From positions 198,804,862 through 198,868,861 of the forward strand of contig OY998178.1 in the NCBI GenBank assembly GCA_963921935.1: DNA of 64,000 nucleotides, read 5' to 3'. Each line of letters begins with the position of its first letter. Positions within the stretch are counted from its first letter, which is position 1. Shown here in pieces: positions 10,064-20,598 of the stretch. The position numbers were made by a program, and so were the translations under genes. A model generated the notes under the pieces. That model saw only the letters and a program-made list of their open reading frames with translations, did not search any database and was not told the DNA's origin. Source of the stretch: Galeruca laticollis. Its lineage: Eukaryota; Arthropoda; Insecta; Coleoptera; Chrysomelidae.

Positions 10064-11597
10064 CTTGGGGACCTTACTACTGATAACAGGATTGATTTTG
10101 GAAATATATTTGCTAAACATTTCTCATCAGTTCATTCAAATCAACCTCTGGCTGATGTGCGGGGTGTTCAGGTTTCTTCAGTGGCAAATGTATCCACTTA
10201 TCATATTGAAATTTCAAACATCTATGAAAAGTTATCTAAACTTGATGTTAAAAAACGCCCCGGTCCTGACGGAATACCTTCCATTCTTAGGGAATTTAGC
10301 TTCCTTTCATCTCGTCCGCTCTTTCATATATTTAATAAGTCTCTTGTTACCGGTGAATTTCCAGATCATTGGAAAAGTTCATACGTCACTCCAGTGTATA
10401 AATTGGGTAGAAAATCAGACATCTCAAACTATCGTCCTATATCAATCCTTAGCATAATTCCCGAAGTCTTTGAGAGTATTATTTTAGATTATCCCACGTA
10501 TGACTGTTCGAGTATTATGACATCACAACAATTTGCAGAATTGGGTTTACTCACATATGTTGACTTTTTGTCTGATGGTTTGGAAGGGGGTCTGCAGATT
10601 GATTCTGTGTACACTGATTTCTCTAAAGCTTTTGACAGGGTTAATCATGAGCTCTTGCAACATAAACTTTTTCTTTATGGTGTTGACGGTCTTGTATTAC
10701 AATGGCTCAGTGATTATCTTACGAATAGTTTACAAATGGTTAGAGTTACTCATTAATATTCTCATACTTTTCCAGTAAATTCTGGAGTTCCCCAAGGGTC
10801 TCATCTAGGACCACTATTATTTAACATATTTATTAATGATATTATGCATTGTTTTCAAGGTAGCAAAGCCTTGTTATTTGCTAATGACCTGAAATGTTTT
10901 AGGATGATTAGTGGCAGGTATGATGCTCTAATATTACAATCTGATTTAGATAGTCTATCAAATTGGTGTACACTTAATGGTATGAATCTAAATGTCATGT
11001 AATGCGTTTTCATGGAATACACCACCCAATAGCTTTTGATTACAATATTAATAATGAAACTCTAAAATGTGCTTCTCAAACTAAGGACTTGGGTGTTATA
11101 ATGGACTCCACACTTAATTATAAGTCTCATGTTACCGCTGTTGTTAAAAAATCTATGAAGGTTTTATAAAGAGAACCACTTCTGATTTTACTAACATCAC
11201 TGCTATTAGATCTCTATATTGCTCACTGGTCAGAACTTATCTTGATTATTGTTCATCAGTATGGTCTCCTCATTATATTACATATAAAGCGAATCTTGAA
11301 GCTGTTCAGTACAAGTTTTTATGATACATTGCCTTTAAGACGCATATTTACCTTTGTTACGATTTCTTAGAACGTTTTTTAAACATTCCTACTCTGGAGG
11401 TTCGCAGAAGGCAAAGGGATCTGATACAGCTGTTCAACATAGTAAATGGTATTTGTGATAGTCCCAAGCGTCTCTCTAAAATATATTTAGTTGTTCCTCC
11501 TACACACTTTTCATGTCGCATTTCTGTAGATGGAATTTTAATTTTTGATGTGTCCACTTTCAAGTTTAAAAAACATTTGCTGGAGCTTCCACTTTAG
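10064..11597 (+). pseudogene. Jockey-like reverse transcriptase, frameshifted
   Basis: RT of a non-LTR element. An open stretch to 10756 carries KKRPGPDGIP, the SNYRPISIL segment and motif A DFSKAFDRV. After a stop at 10756 the next frame gives SGVPQGSHLGP (motif B) and LLFANDLKC, where the FADD catalytic box has Asn instead of the first Asp. Further frameshifts follow; the tail is recognisable at 11360-11597 (LEVRRRQRDL...FKKHLLEL). Part of the fingers between FESI and LLTYVDF looks deleted. Both the indels and the Asp loss show that it is dead. Confidence 0.85.
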
Positions 11598-11815
11598 AGC
11601 GTACATCTTTTATTGCTGGTTTGATGTGTTATCACTCCTCTTACTTTATTTGGTTTTCCTTTTGTTTTATACATAAGTTTAATGCATGTGTCAATTGTTA
11701 TATCCTGCTCTAGTTTTACATATTTTTTTCTTTTTGTTATTGTAGCATTTTTTTATATTTCCATATTGTATTTATGTGAATTGGACTTGCCCGTGATTAA
11801 ATTAAATTAAAATTA

Positions 11816-12217
11816 TCTGTTCTTTTATTTATTTCCTGATTAACTAAATTTGAATAAGAATTTTACTGTTATTTTCAAAAATAAAAGCACTTTATTCTTG
11901 TAAGCAATTCATATTTTTTTAAAATCCTCGTACACCATTTAAAAAAATTATATTTGGTTTTCCATAATCCCAACTTAGGTTGATACATAATATGCAGTAA
12001 CTAGTGTAACTAATAAAGTATACTTTTTTCTCTCACCGTTTCATATTTTCCTATCTTATCAAGTGTAACACAAATGATTTCTGCTTTATTGTTTAAACCG
12101 GTCCTGTACAAATCACGTGACTCAGGCCGTCCAACTTAAAATTAGCACAACATGGCGATCACAGTAAAGGAGTCAAACCGAATATCCGATTAGTAGTCCA
12201 TGGATCCTAAGTCCGTG
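11816..12217. other. 3' end of the P-like element, non-coding
   Basis: Sequence between the jockey 3' tail and the right terminus. It has aataaa signals near 11880 and the subterminal block cacaacatggcgatc that mirrors the left end. No transposase coding is seen. Confidence 0.6.
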
Positions 12218-12259
12218 ATCGACCTTTACATTAACATTTAAAATCTATTTATTAACAAT

Positions 12260-13470
12260 CGTTTGTCATTCCCCTATTACAACTTATTCAAGAAAAATAG
12301 TAGCTGATGATCTGGCGATTCTTGAAATTGTTGAGTGCTTCGTATTTGGAGTGTATATGGCTCCTTGCGTTCACCGCATTATCCATATATTTTGATTCAT
12401 ATTATTAACTTTGCCTCCGGTATATATTTCTAGCTCCTTCGGCTGGATTAGCCCTGAAAAGCAGTTGAAAAACAGGGTCTAAATAATTGATAGGGTTTTT
12501 AGATTTTGAGAAAAGCAACATGGCAGATGTTTTTAATGTTTTATGAATTAGAAGCTGGGGGGTTCTTTCAGTCCAGTGTAAAGGGCTGGGCTGAAGTCGT
12601 TCCCCGCTTTTGATGATTGAGTTCAGGAAGTACAACCAAGTTATATTTTTAATGTACCATGCAGAAGCCTACAACCACTATCATGAGTTGCTTCTGTGCG
12701 ATTTACGGCTTTGAGAGCTATTCGAAGATTTTCTGGAAGACAGTTATGATAAAAGTTTTTCGAGATTGTAGTTACGAAGTCTTTGATAGTGGGTAGATCT
12801 GCTTTGTCATGTAACCATGAGGTTTCGGGGAGGTGGGGGTAGGGTATTTAATTGCCATTCTCAGACACTTGTTTTGTACCACCTGCAGGGTGTGGAAATT
12901 GTGTTGTGTTCCGGTGAGGTAAACTGGTGCTGAATATGTGAGTATGGAGCGTATTATTTGTTTATATATATAGTTATTTTGTTTTTGGTGGAGAGTTTAC
13001 TTTGTCTGCTAACAAGTGGGTATAACTGGCCCATTGCAACCTTAGCTTTTCGGGCTTGTGAGCTAATATGCGCATTTGCAATTGTATTCCCTTGGATTGT
13101 ATAACCTAAATATTTTATTGTTGTGCTGGGGGTGATGATATTATGTCCGTTTATACAAAGCTGAGATTGCAATCGGCTGTTTTTGGTGGATTTCCTCCTG
13201 AGTAATAAATACTCTGTCTTAGAGGCATTTATGGTCAGTTTTTGATTGTTAAAGTATGGTATAATTTTGGTGTTGATGTATGTTTATAGTAAATTGAGTG
13301 CGTGATCGGGGTTCTTTGCCGATGCTACAAAACAAGTGTCATCGGCATACGTTGCTGTTAAAATGTTTGGGGTGGTTGGGATTTCATTGGTATAGGTGTG
13401 TCCATTTTTCTCAATTTTGTTGAAGTCCTTGCGTTTTCTTCTAAAGTATCTGGATATTCTCCATCAGGAG
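12260..13470 (-). pseudogene. Jockey-like RT, motif C to C-terminus
   Basis: The minus strand gives TATYADDTCFVA (motif C, both Asp intact, about 13338-13349), KLTINASKTEYLL, then YLGYTIQGNT, a run that reads VSRQSKLSTKNK, and the terminal NAVNARSHIHSKYEAL. Several frame changes occur between 12640 and 13200. RT motifs 0 to B are missing. Confidence 0.75.
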
Positions 13471-13543
13471 TTGTCTTCGGGTTTTAATGTGTTTAGGAAG
13501 GTGGCCCATTTGTAATTTTTATATTCTTTAATCAATGAATTTA

Positions 13544-14077
13544 TTATGTTTTGGTATTGTTTGAGTATGTTTTGTCCTCTGATTTCATGGTATGTTGCCA
13601 CCTTTCTCTAATTTTATTTTTATCGTTTATTATTTTTCCGATGTAATCAGGAAGTGAGTTAGGGGAGGATAAATCGGGTTTTAGGGAGGTGGAAAGGTTT
13701 CTGGCGGTTAAGATGATTTCTTGAAGAGTTTTAATTGTTTTTGTTACCTGTTCTGCACTTCCAATCTTGTCCGTGATAATCGTATTTTTGTTTATAAAGT
13801 TTCGGAACATCGCCCAATGGGTAGAGTTGTCGTCGTACTTCTTAATGGAAGGGTTGTGTATTTGATGGGGAAGTTTAAGGTTGATGAGGACAGGATCGTG
13901 GTCGGAATTGAGGTCGGTAAAGGTTTGGATTTTTGAAATATTGTTCAAGTTTCTGCCAATGGCTATGTCTATAGTACTGGGGGCGTGGTTTGTAAAAGGG
14001 AAGTGGGTTGGGTGATCGGTTGCGAAAATATTGGAATCTGAATTGTCGCAGAATCTTTGGAGGGTACTTCCATTTTT
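13544..14077 (-). pseudogene. APE-type endonuclease, C-terminal part, and linker
   Basis: Continues the endonuclease with NGSTLQRFCDNSDSN, then STIDIAIGRN and DLNSDHDPVLINL; SDHDPV holds the terminal catalytic Asp-His pair. The following 60-90 residues (WAMFRNFINKN and a basic helix) are the usual linker toward the RT. Translation is open on this side, so the insertion itself probably inactivated a decent copy, together with the RT deletion. Confidence 0.85.
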
Positions 14078-14165
14078 ATGAAAATTGTCAAGCTGTGTGC
14101 ACGTTCCAATGTAATGGGAAATGGGAAAAGGTAAGTATTTCGTGCAGAATTTTAATTTATAAAAT

Positions 14166-14203
14166 TATAGCAAAGCGCTTTCGACAAATAAAGTCATCAT
14201 CAG
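14166..14203 (-). ncRNA. Candidate hammerhead ribozyme core, left arm
   Basis: On the minus strand CTGATGA, a short GAC...GTC stem, GAAA, then AGC/GCT as a 3-bp stem and ATA as the cleavage triplet. Minimal hammerheads with a tiny stem III are known in Penelope-like elements. Stem I pairing is not evident by eye. Confidence 0.45.
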
Positions 14204-14592
14204 TGCGTACCTGTAAGTAAGTAACATTGGATTGAATTTCAGAAATTATGATAATGAGAACGTTGAAAATTGAAGAAATTACTTACTCGTCAGGTGTACA
14301 AGAACCAAACCATAAAAATACGATGTGTCCAGAGGACCATGTGAATATTTAAAAAAGGGACATCATAAGAACAACATTTTAAAAATATACTTATACCAGG
14401 ATTAACCTGGATAAAAGTTTCAAAAAGCGAGACACGTCTGCTGAAACTTAGTCCACTATATAACTAAATAAACAAATGAAAATTGACATTGTGTCAAAAG
14501 CTGATAATGAAGTTTGGCATAGAACATGACATATAAAAATAAAGATCTGTGTTATGAAAAATGATATAGACAATTTAGTCAAATTGATCTTA

Positions 14593-15478
14593 CTATTTTA
14601 AACGTCTATGAAGGGGAATGTACGCTTTGTTTAAATTAACTTGAGTGTTGAGACAAAAATCATTATTCAGTAATTCCCTGTTAATATGTAAATCTTCAAG
14701 AAAATTGTAATTTTTAGAAGTCACCTCATGTAAAATTCTTGAATTCCTATTTGGACTAAAATTGTGGTTGTTAAATCTTAAATGTTGACCAAAAGCTGAA
14801 ATTTTGTTGGGATTTAAATGCTCGGTTATACGGACCCTCAAAGGTCTGCAAGTTCTTCCAATGTAGGCCGCATCACAATCATCACAATTCAACCTGTATA
14901 TGCCACCCTTTGAAAGTTTTTCGATTTTATCTTTTGTGTTGACCAAGTATCTGTTGAGGCTGTAGTTGGTTTTAAAAGAAATTTTAATGTTATCTATGTT
15001 GCTTTTAATGCAACCAGCAATTTTATTAGAAATATTGTCATTTAAAAAAGTTTTGTTTTTAATTTTTTGGATCAAACTATTAATAATATTCGAGTTATAA
15101 TTATTATTTGATGCTATTTGTTTAATGATATTCAATTCATTCTGATAATCAACTGCAGAAAGGGGCACATTCAAAAGTCTATGAATGTAACAGTTGAAGG
15201 CTGCCATTTTGTGTTGATGAGGATGATTAGATATGCTAGGTATGACGTGATCGGTTTGTGTGGGTTTTCTAAATATGCTAAACTTTAAAAGATTGCTAGT
15301 TTTATGGATTGTAAAGTCTAAGAAATTTAATTTATTATTTGATTCTCATTCAAGTGTGAATTTGATACTTGGGTGGACTTGGTTTATTTTTGTTAGAAGA
15401 TTGTTGACAATGCCAATGTCACCATCCACAAATACCAAACAATCATCAACATATCTAAACTAATGTAAAATTTCTGGC
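14593..15478 (-). pseudogene. Left arm: Penelope-like RT tail plus GIY-YIG endonuclease
   Basis: Begins at the RT catalytic YVDD (about 15455) and continues through NFLDFTI to MAAFNCYIHRLL and the endonuclease GIYRLNCDDC...AAYIGRTCRP...HLRFNNH. Compared with the right arm it lacks about 20 residues around position 15040 and a few near 14700, and it carries the same TGA after FTLE. It starts in the middle of the RT, so the arm is 5'-truncated. Confidence 0.85.
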
Positions 15479-15504
15479 TTATAAAAGACCTAACACACTT
15501 CACT

Positions 15505-16809
15505 CCAAAATATGCAGTAAGTAACTCTTTAGATTTGATTAACAAAATGAATAATTTAAATTTACCTCAAGAAAGCTTGATGATTTCCTTTGATGTAAGT
15601 AATCTTTTCACTTCAGTTCCGAATACAGAAACCTTACCACTTGTAAGTGAGGCCTTAAATCTTGCCCAAGTTGATGCCAATTCCATAAATCACATTTTGA
15701 TATTGTTAAACTGTTGCCTTTCACGGGACTTTTTTGTTTTTAATGATAAGTTATATAAACAATCAGATGGACTTGCCATGGTTAGATGTTTATCACCTCT
15801 TTTAGCAGATATTTTTATGAATAATTTAGAAAACAAATTCATTATCACTGCAAATAATCCAGAAATTTTACATTGGTTTAGATATGTTGATGATTGTTTG
15901 GTATTTGTGGATGGTGACATTGGCATTATCAACAATCTTCTAACAAAAATAAACCAAGTCCACCCAAGTATCAAATTCACACTTGAATGAGAATCAAATA
16001 ATAAATTAAATTTCTTAGACTTTACAATCCATAAAACTAGCAATCTTTTAAAGTTTAGCATATTTAGAAAACCCACACAAACCGATCACGTCATACCTAG
16101 CATATCTAATCATCCTCATCAACACAAAATGGCAGCCTTCAACTGTTACATTCATAGACTTTTGAATGTACCCCTTTCTGCAGTTGATTATCAGAATGAA
16201 TTGAATATCATTAAACAAATAGCTTCAAATAATAATTATAACTCTAATATTATTAATAGTTTGATCCAAAAAATTAAAAAAAAAGAGCTTAATGCAGCCT
16301 ACCCCAAAGTAGATTCAATAGCACAATTTGTTTCACTTCCTTTTTTAAATGACAATATTTCTAATAAAATTGCTGGTTGCATTAAAAGCAACATAGATAA
16401 CATTAAAATTTCTTTTAAAACCAACTACAGCCTCAACAGATACTTGGTCAACACAAATAAAGATAAAATTGAAAAACTTTCAAAGGATGGCATATACAGG
16501 TTGAATTGTGATGATTGTGATGCGGCCTACATTGGAAGAACTTGCAGACCTTTGAGGGTCCGTATAACCGAGCATTTAAATCCCAATAAAATTTCAGCTT
16601 TTGGTCAACATTTAAGATTTAACAACCACAATTTTAGTCCAAATAGGAATTCAAGAATTTTACATGAGGTGACTTCTAAAAATTACAATAGATTAGATTT
16701 TCTTGAAGATTTACATATTAACAGGAAATTACTGAATAATGATTTTTGTCTCAACACTCAAGTTAATTTAAACAAAGCGTACATTCCCCTTCATAGACGT
16801 TTAAAATAG
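15505..16809 (+). pseudogene. Right arm: Penelope-like RT plus GIY-YIG endonuclease
   Basis: RT motif A is ISFDVSNLFTSVP, motif B region GLAMVRCLSPLLADIF (normally GLAMGSPLSP, so altered), motif C WFRYVDDCLVF. One in-frame TGA at 15988 follows FTLE. The frame then stays open to 16809 with NFLDFTI, MAAFNCYIHRLL, a Lys-rich linker, and GIY-YIG endonuclease: GIYRLNCDDC (about 16489), AAYIGRTCRPLRVRITEH, then a conserved HEVTSKNYN stretch with a downstream Glu. N-terminal RT fingers are absent. Apart from the TGA it is well preserved, suggesting a fairly young insertion. Confidence 0.88.
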
Positions 16810-17200
16810 TAAGATCAATTTGACTAAATTGTCTATATCATTTTTAATAACACAGATCATTATTTTTATATGTCATGTTCTATGCCAAACTTCATTGTCA
16901 GCTTTTGACACGATGTCAATTTTCATTTGTTTATTTAGTTATATAGTGGACTAAGTTTCAGCAGACATGTGTCTCGCTTTTTGAAACATTTATCCAGGTT
17001 AATCCTGGTATAAGTATATTTTTAAAATGTTGTTCTTATGATGTCCCTTTTTTAAATATTTACATGGTCCTCTGGACACATCGTATTTTTATGGTATGGT
17101 TCTTGTACACCTGACGAGTAAGTAATTTTTTCAATTTTCAACGTTCTCATTATCATAATTTCTGAAATTCAATTCAATGTCACTTACTTACAGGTACGCA

Positions 17201-17238
17201 CTGATGATGACATTATTTGTCGAAAGCGCTTTGCTATA
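17201..17238 (+). ncRNA. Candidate hammerhead ribozyme core, right arm
   Basis: Same arrangement as in the left arm: CTGATGA at 17201, GAAA at 17222, AGC...GCT, then ATA at 17236-17238. One or two loop bases differ between arms. Stem II needs a bulged U. Confidence 0.45.
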
Positions 17239-17290
17239 ATTTTATAAATTAAAATTCTGCAATGAAATACTTACCTTTTCTTCATCCAAT

Positions 17291-17792
17291 TACTTCCATT
17301 TTTGTTTGGGTGAGTAGCGTAATTATCCCATAAGGGATGTTTGCAATTTAAGTCACCCATTAGCAGCACATTATTATGAGTTTTCATAATGTTAGCGAAG
17401 TCTGCTTCTTTTAATTTATTGAGCGGAGTATTATAAGCTCCGACTATTTTAATTTTGTTTTCGAGGAGAATCGAGGTATGCTTATTTGAAGAATTGTCAT
17501 GTTGTACTGTTTTGAAATTTATGCCCTTTTTGATTAATATAATGAGACCGCCCTCTCTGGCATCGGAGGTGCGGTCTTGTCTGAGAAGACGATATTCTGG
17601 AATTTTTAGATTAAAAGATTTGTTTGGTTTTAGGAGCGTCTCGATTAGAATGAAAATATCAGGTTTGTGAATGTCGAGAAAATGTCTGATTAAATGGAGT
17701 TTGTATAGAACTCCTTGTATATTACAGAGGATGATTTTGAAATTAAATCGTTTATGGGAGCCTGTTTTACCACCTACCTGCCTAGATGTCAT
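17291..17792 (-). pseudogene. APE-type endonuclease, N-terminal part, interrupted
   Basis: Target-nicking endonuclease of the retrotransposon. Starts MTSRQVGG; then ILCNIQG (first Asn/Gln box), DIFILIETLL with the catalytic Glu, REGGLIILIKKG, IVGAYNTP and LLMGDLNCKHPLW with the Asp-Leu-Asn box. It runs into the Penelope-like insertion at KNGSNWM. The lost continuation is at 13544-14077 on the far side: across one copy of the 13-bp duplication the frame reads THPNKNGSTLQRF. Confidence 0.85.
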
Positions 17793-18081
17793 AGCTGTCT
17801 ATACCGGCAACAAAGTTATTGTAGATGATGAATTTTTCGAGTTTCGTCTTCGCTGTTCTCATCTGTTCAGTTAGATCTGTGACTGCTCTCGTAAGTTCTT
17901 CTAAATTAATCATTTGTTGCAATTCTTTGAATTTGTTGTTTAGTTCAGTAAAATTGTTTAGATTTACTGCGTTGTTTGAAGTTACATTTTTATTTGTGCT
18001 TGTGCTAGGAGTAACTTGCGGAATATTGATTGTGAGAGATTTGGAAGGGAAGCTGGGAAATTCGCCTTTACAAACCAACAT
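17782..18081 (-). pseudogene. Jockey-like ORF1, C-terminal remnant
   Basis: About 99 residues: a Ser/Thr/Asn-rich piece followed by a heptad-like helix (NLNNFTELNNKFKELQQM then LTRAVTDLTEQM), consistent with the coiled-coil end of an ORF1 protein. Its stop overlaps the ATG of the endonuclease ORF at 17792 by about 11 bp, the usual ORF1/ORF2 arrangement. No CCHC knuckle is visible because the N-terminal part is missing. Confidence 0.55.
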
Positions 18082-18083
18082 TT

Positions 18084-18896
18084 ATCAAAATCGTGCAAGC
18101 CGTTTTCGAGATAATTGAGGCGTTCCATACATAAAACTCACTCTGTATACCTATCATATCCTGTGATTTGAGGCTTGTTTTTTCTTTTCGAAAATATTGG
18201 AAAAAGCGATCACGATACTTTGACGCTATCACGAATTTATCCATATTATTTTTTAAATAGTTCTATATTCGAATTGTCTTTTTATACCGGGGCTTTGGAA
18301 GGTATTGAACTATTTCAGAATAGTATATTCTATATCTAGGGTGGAATTAACAAAATTCTATACGAGTAGAAATATTTTACTCTCATTCTGAATAACAATA
18401 ATTCGAGTTGAGGAACATTCATAATGTTAAGACTGTTTTTTAAATTGTATTATATTAAAAGCTGGCTAAATATTTCAAATTCAAATTTATTACTTATTTT
18501 AATAAAAGACGTTGTACAACACTTAGTAATTCATTATATTCGGTTACCTGACGTTAATAAAATAGGGTAAAAAGGTTGTGAATGCGATAACAGGCTGGTA
18601 TGAATTGACATTTTTTCAACAGCTTATTTTACAAGACCCTTTCGGAACATCTTGTTAGACTCTAAAGTTATTCTTAGAATTTTCTGTACTCCCTACTAAC
18701 AGAAATATATAATTTACGCTGAATCCAGACTGGGTCATAATGAAGTTCTGTTTAGACACGTTCTCGGCTGACTGCCGGCCATGAAAGATGTTTGATTACA
18801 ATAACCGACGGAATTTGAATATATTGAAGTATTTCACAGGAAAATAATAGATTTGAAAATGCAATAGAGAAATAATGGGATGCATGAAAATTATCA
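18084..18896. other. Non-coding, with dispersed repeat
   Basis: 18078-18155 is the inverted relative of 5778-5860. The rest is AT-rich without recognisable genes. Confidence 0.4.
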
Positions 18897-20598
18897 TAGT
18901 CCAGGCGATAGAGCAATCGAAATGGATGTTGTTTGATAACGCAAAAATTATTATGCAGAAAGTTGCCGAATATTGTGTACAACAAATGTACCAAAATGGG
19001 TAATTTTTCGATACATTTGTGTCTAAAACTTTGAAACAAAAACTTAAATCAAAAAAATTTACTCTTTCTTTTTTGTTTATTAGACGATTTCCTATAAGGT
19101 TATGAGAATCGCGAATCGAAAAACTTTAATTTTCCATGAAAATATGCGAAAATTAGTAAAAAATCATACGTAAGCTTTGAGAAATTTTTTCGGTAAGTAA
19201 AAATTGATAAGTATTTATAAAATTTTCAGAAAAGATAGTTAAACATATGACAATTACGCACACAAATTTTTGTAACGATCAATCGCGTAGTTTTTCACTG
19301 ACACAATTATGAATTAATAAATTATAAAAAAGTTGATCGCGCGTACCATGTTTAAACAACGGTGAAAAAGGAGCACGCAATTTTTAACAGTTAATTAATA
19401 TAATAACAAACAATAAGCAATTATGAAAATATACATTTTACGTTTTAACAATTTTTTACAATTTTTTCCATTATAAATAATTTCTCGTTTACAGCATTGG
19501 TTGGATGTAATTTAAAAATTGTTTCTCATCTGAATACTGCTTTGCAAGCACTTTCATTTTAGCCCAAAACGACGAAATTTGACCGTGTAGATCCGGAGAT
19601 AGAGGCCCACAAAGTTAATAATAATTTATGGCTTACTTAATCGTTAAATCAAAATTAAAAAAATACTCTCTTATAGCTGGTTGCAAATACTTTCTATATT
19701 CGTCTTGTGCATTTTCGACAGATGGAAGCCTAATGAAAGAAAAATCGATAAAAATACCGTAATCACAGGAGTTCGTTTGCCGTGCGGCGTGGGAGCAAGA
19801 GTGGGGGTGGCGGAGAGCAGCTGTGCAGTCGCGCGGGCCGGGTGTTTCAAAATGCGAACGCGCGGTAAAACATAAGTCATAAGAAATTTTGCACGAATTT
19901 CAAGATCAAAAAAGTATGCTATTTTCATTTGCATTAAAAAACAGTTGTATGATTGAAAAATTATTTTGTTGCTTAATGTTCATCAAATCATGCAACTAAT
20001 TAAACGTTTCAATAATAAAAATTAAAAAAAAATGTTTTACGCTTTTTAATACTCTAAGAACCTATGTAGAATAACTAATTAAATTTACTATACTCGATAG
20101 TCGAAATTGTGTAAAGTGAGTCAGAGCTATCTAATCAACATTTTGGTTAAAGCGCAGTTGCCATATGTATTCTAGAGAGAAATGCTGTATTTTATAAATA
20201 CACTTCAAATCCATTGTGTCAATATTTCAGGTACAAAAGATGCGATGTAATTAAGTCAATACCAATTTAATATATTTATTTCAAATTTCAAGCAGACTAA
20301 TAATAATTAGTTTACTTGAAATGTGAAATAAAGTGTTTATGTATATTTCTTGAACGCAAAGTTTGTTGTGAAAAAATCGCCGATTTGACAATGTTGGAGA
20401 GTCGCTTCAATGTTCCGGCTTTGAGAACGAGATAGATAGATCGAGCTACGGGAATGAGACAGTGATAGTAAACAGTTATGTGAGGTGTTTATTCTCTTCA
20501 TGAGCGTAACATCAGTATTTGTGTTGTGGTTTTGTGTGATAAATCGGTTATTATTGGTATTTATTGTAATATTTATATCGGTATATTTAGTGACAATA

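Larger units (their letters stand above)
8601..11815 (+). mobile_element. Jockey-like non-LTR retrotransposon, 5'-truncated, interrupted
   Basis: The frame FWKFVNSRR then IPSEMT at about 8603-8659 continues after the nested element as GDLTTDN at 10067, so the retrotransposon spans the insertion at 8663-10063. RT motifs follow to about 11000, a C-terminal tail to about 11597, then a 3' end of repeated attaa units (11797-11815), typical of this group. The 5' part with gag and endonuclease is absent. Confidence 0.85.
7151..12217 (+). mobile_element. P-superfamily-like THAP transposon, carrying nested insertions
   Basis: The termini are perfect inverted repeats of 23 bp (7151-7173 and 12195-12217) that start CACGGACTTAGG. 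Subterminal similarity follows for about 90 bp, including gccatgttg and gctaattttaagttgg on both sides. An exact 8-bp duplication flanks the element. An 8-bp duplication fits P or hAT elements, and the spliced THAP gene inside favours P. Between 8601 and 11815 lies a jockey-like insertion, itself interrupted. No RNase H-type catalytic half of a transposase is present, so this was already an internally deleted copy. Confidence 0.85.
14078..17290. mobile_element. Penelope-like element, inverted dimer, with 13-bp target duplication
   Basis: The left arm (14131 to about 15478, minus-oriented) and right arm (about 15480-17276, plus-oriented) are near-identical in reverse complement. The right arm has about 390 bp more RT. 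tacttccattttt occurs at 14065-14077 and 17291-17303, directly flanking. Without the insert the jockey endonuclease frame is continuous. The outer ends are shared (gaaaaggtaagtatttc), followed by a candidate hammerhead core in each arm. Such inverted partial dimers are known for Penelope-like elements. Confidence 0.9.
12226..18083 (-). mobile_element. Second jockey-like non-LTR retrotransposon, minus strand, split
   Basis: Read on the minus strand, the order is the end of ORF1 (17782-18081), the start of the APE-type endonuclease (17291-17792), a Penelope-like insertion (14078-17290), the rest of the endonuclease (13544-14077), then RT from the YADD box to the C-terminus (12260-13470). The 5' side stops at about 18083 and is replaced by a dispersed repeat. 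RT fingers and palm before YADD are missing (junction near 13440-13480). Confidence 0.85.

Noticed and set aside
15260..15463. Open frame on the plus strand
   Set aside because: Antisense of the RT tail in the left arm of the Penelope-like dimer; the same frame appears at 15690-16076 as antisense of the right arm.
19671..19934. 87-codon open frame with many Pro/Ala residues
   Set aside because: Falls in the GC-rich part of a TIR and is not kept in the other arm's reading frame; composition effect.
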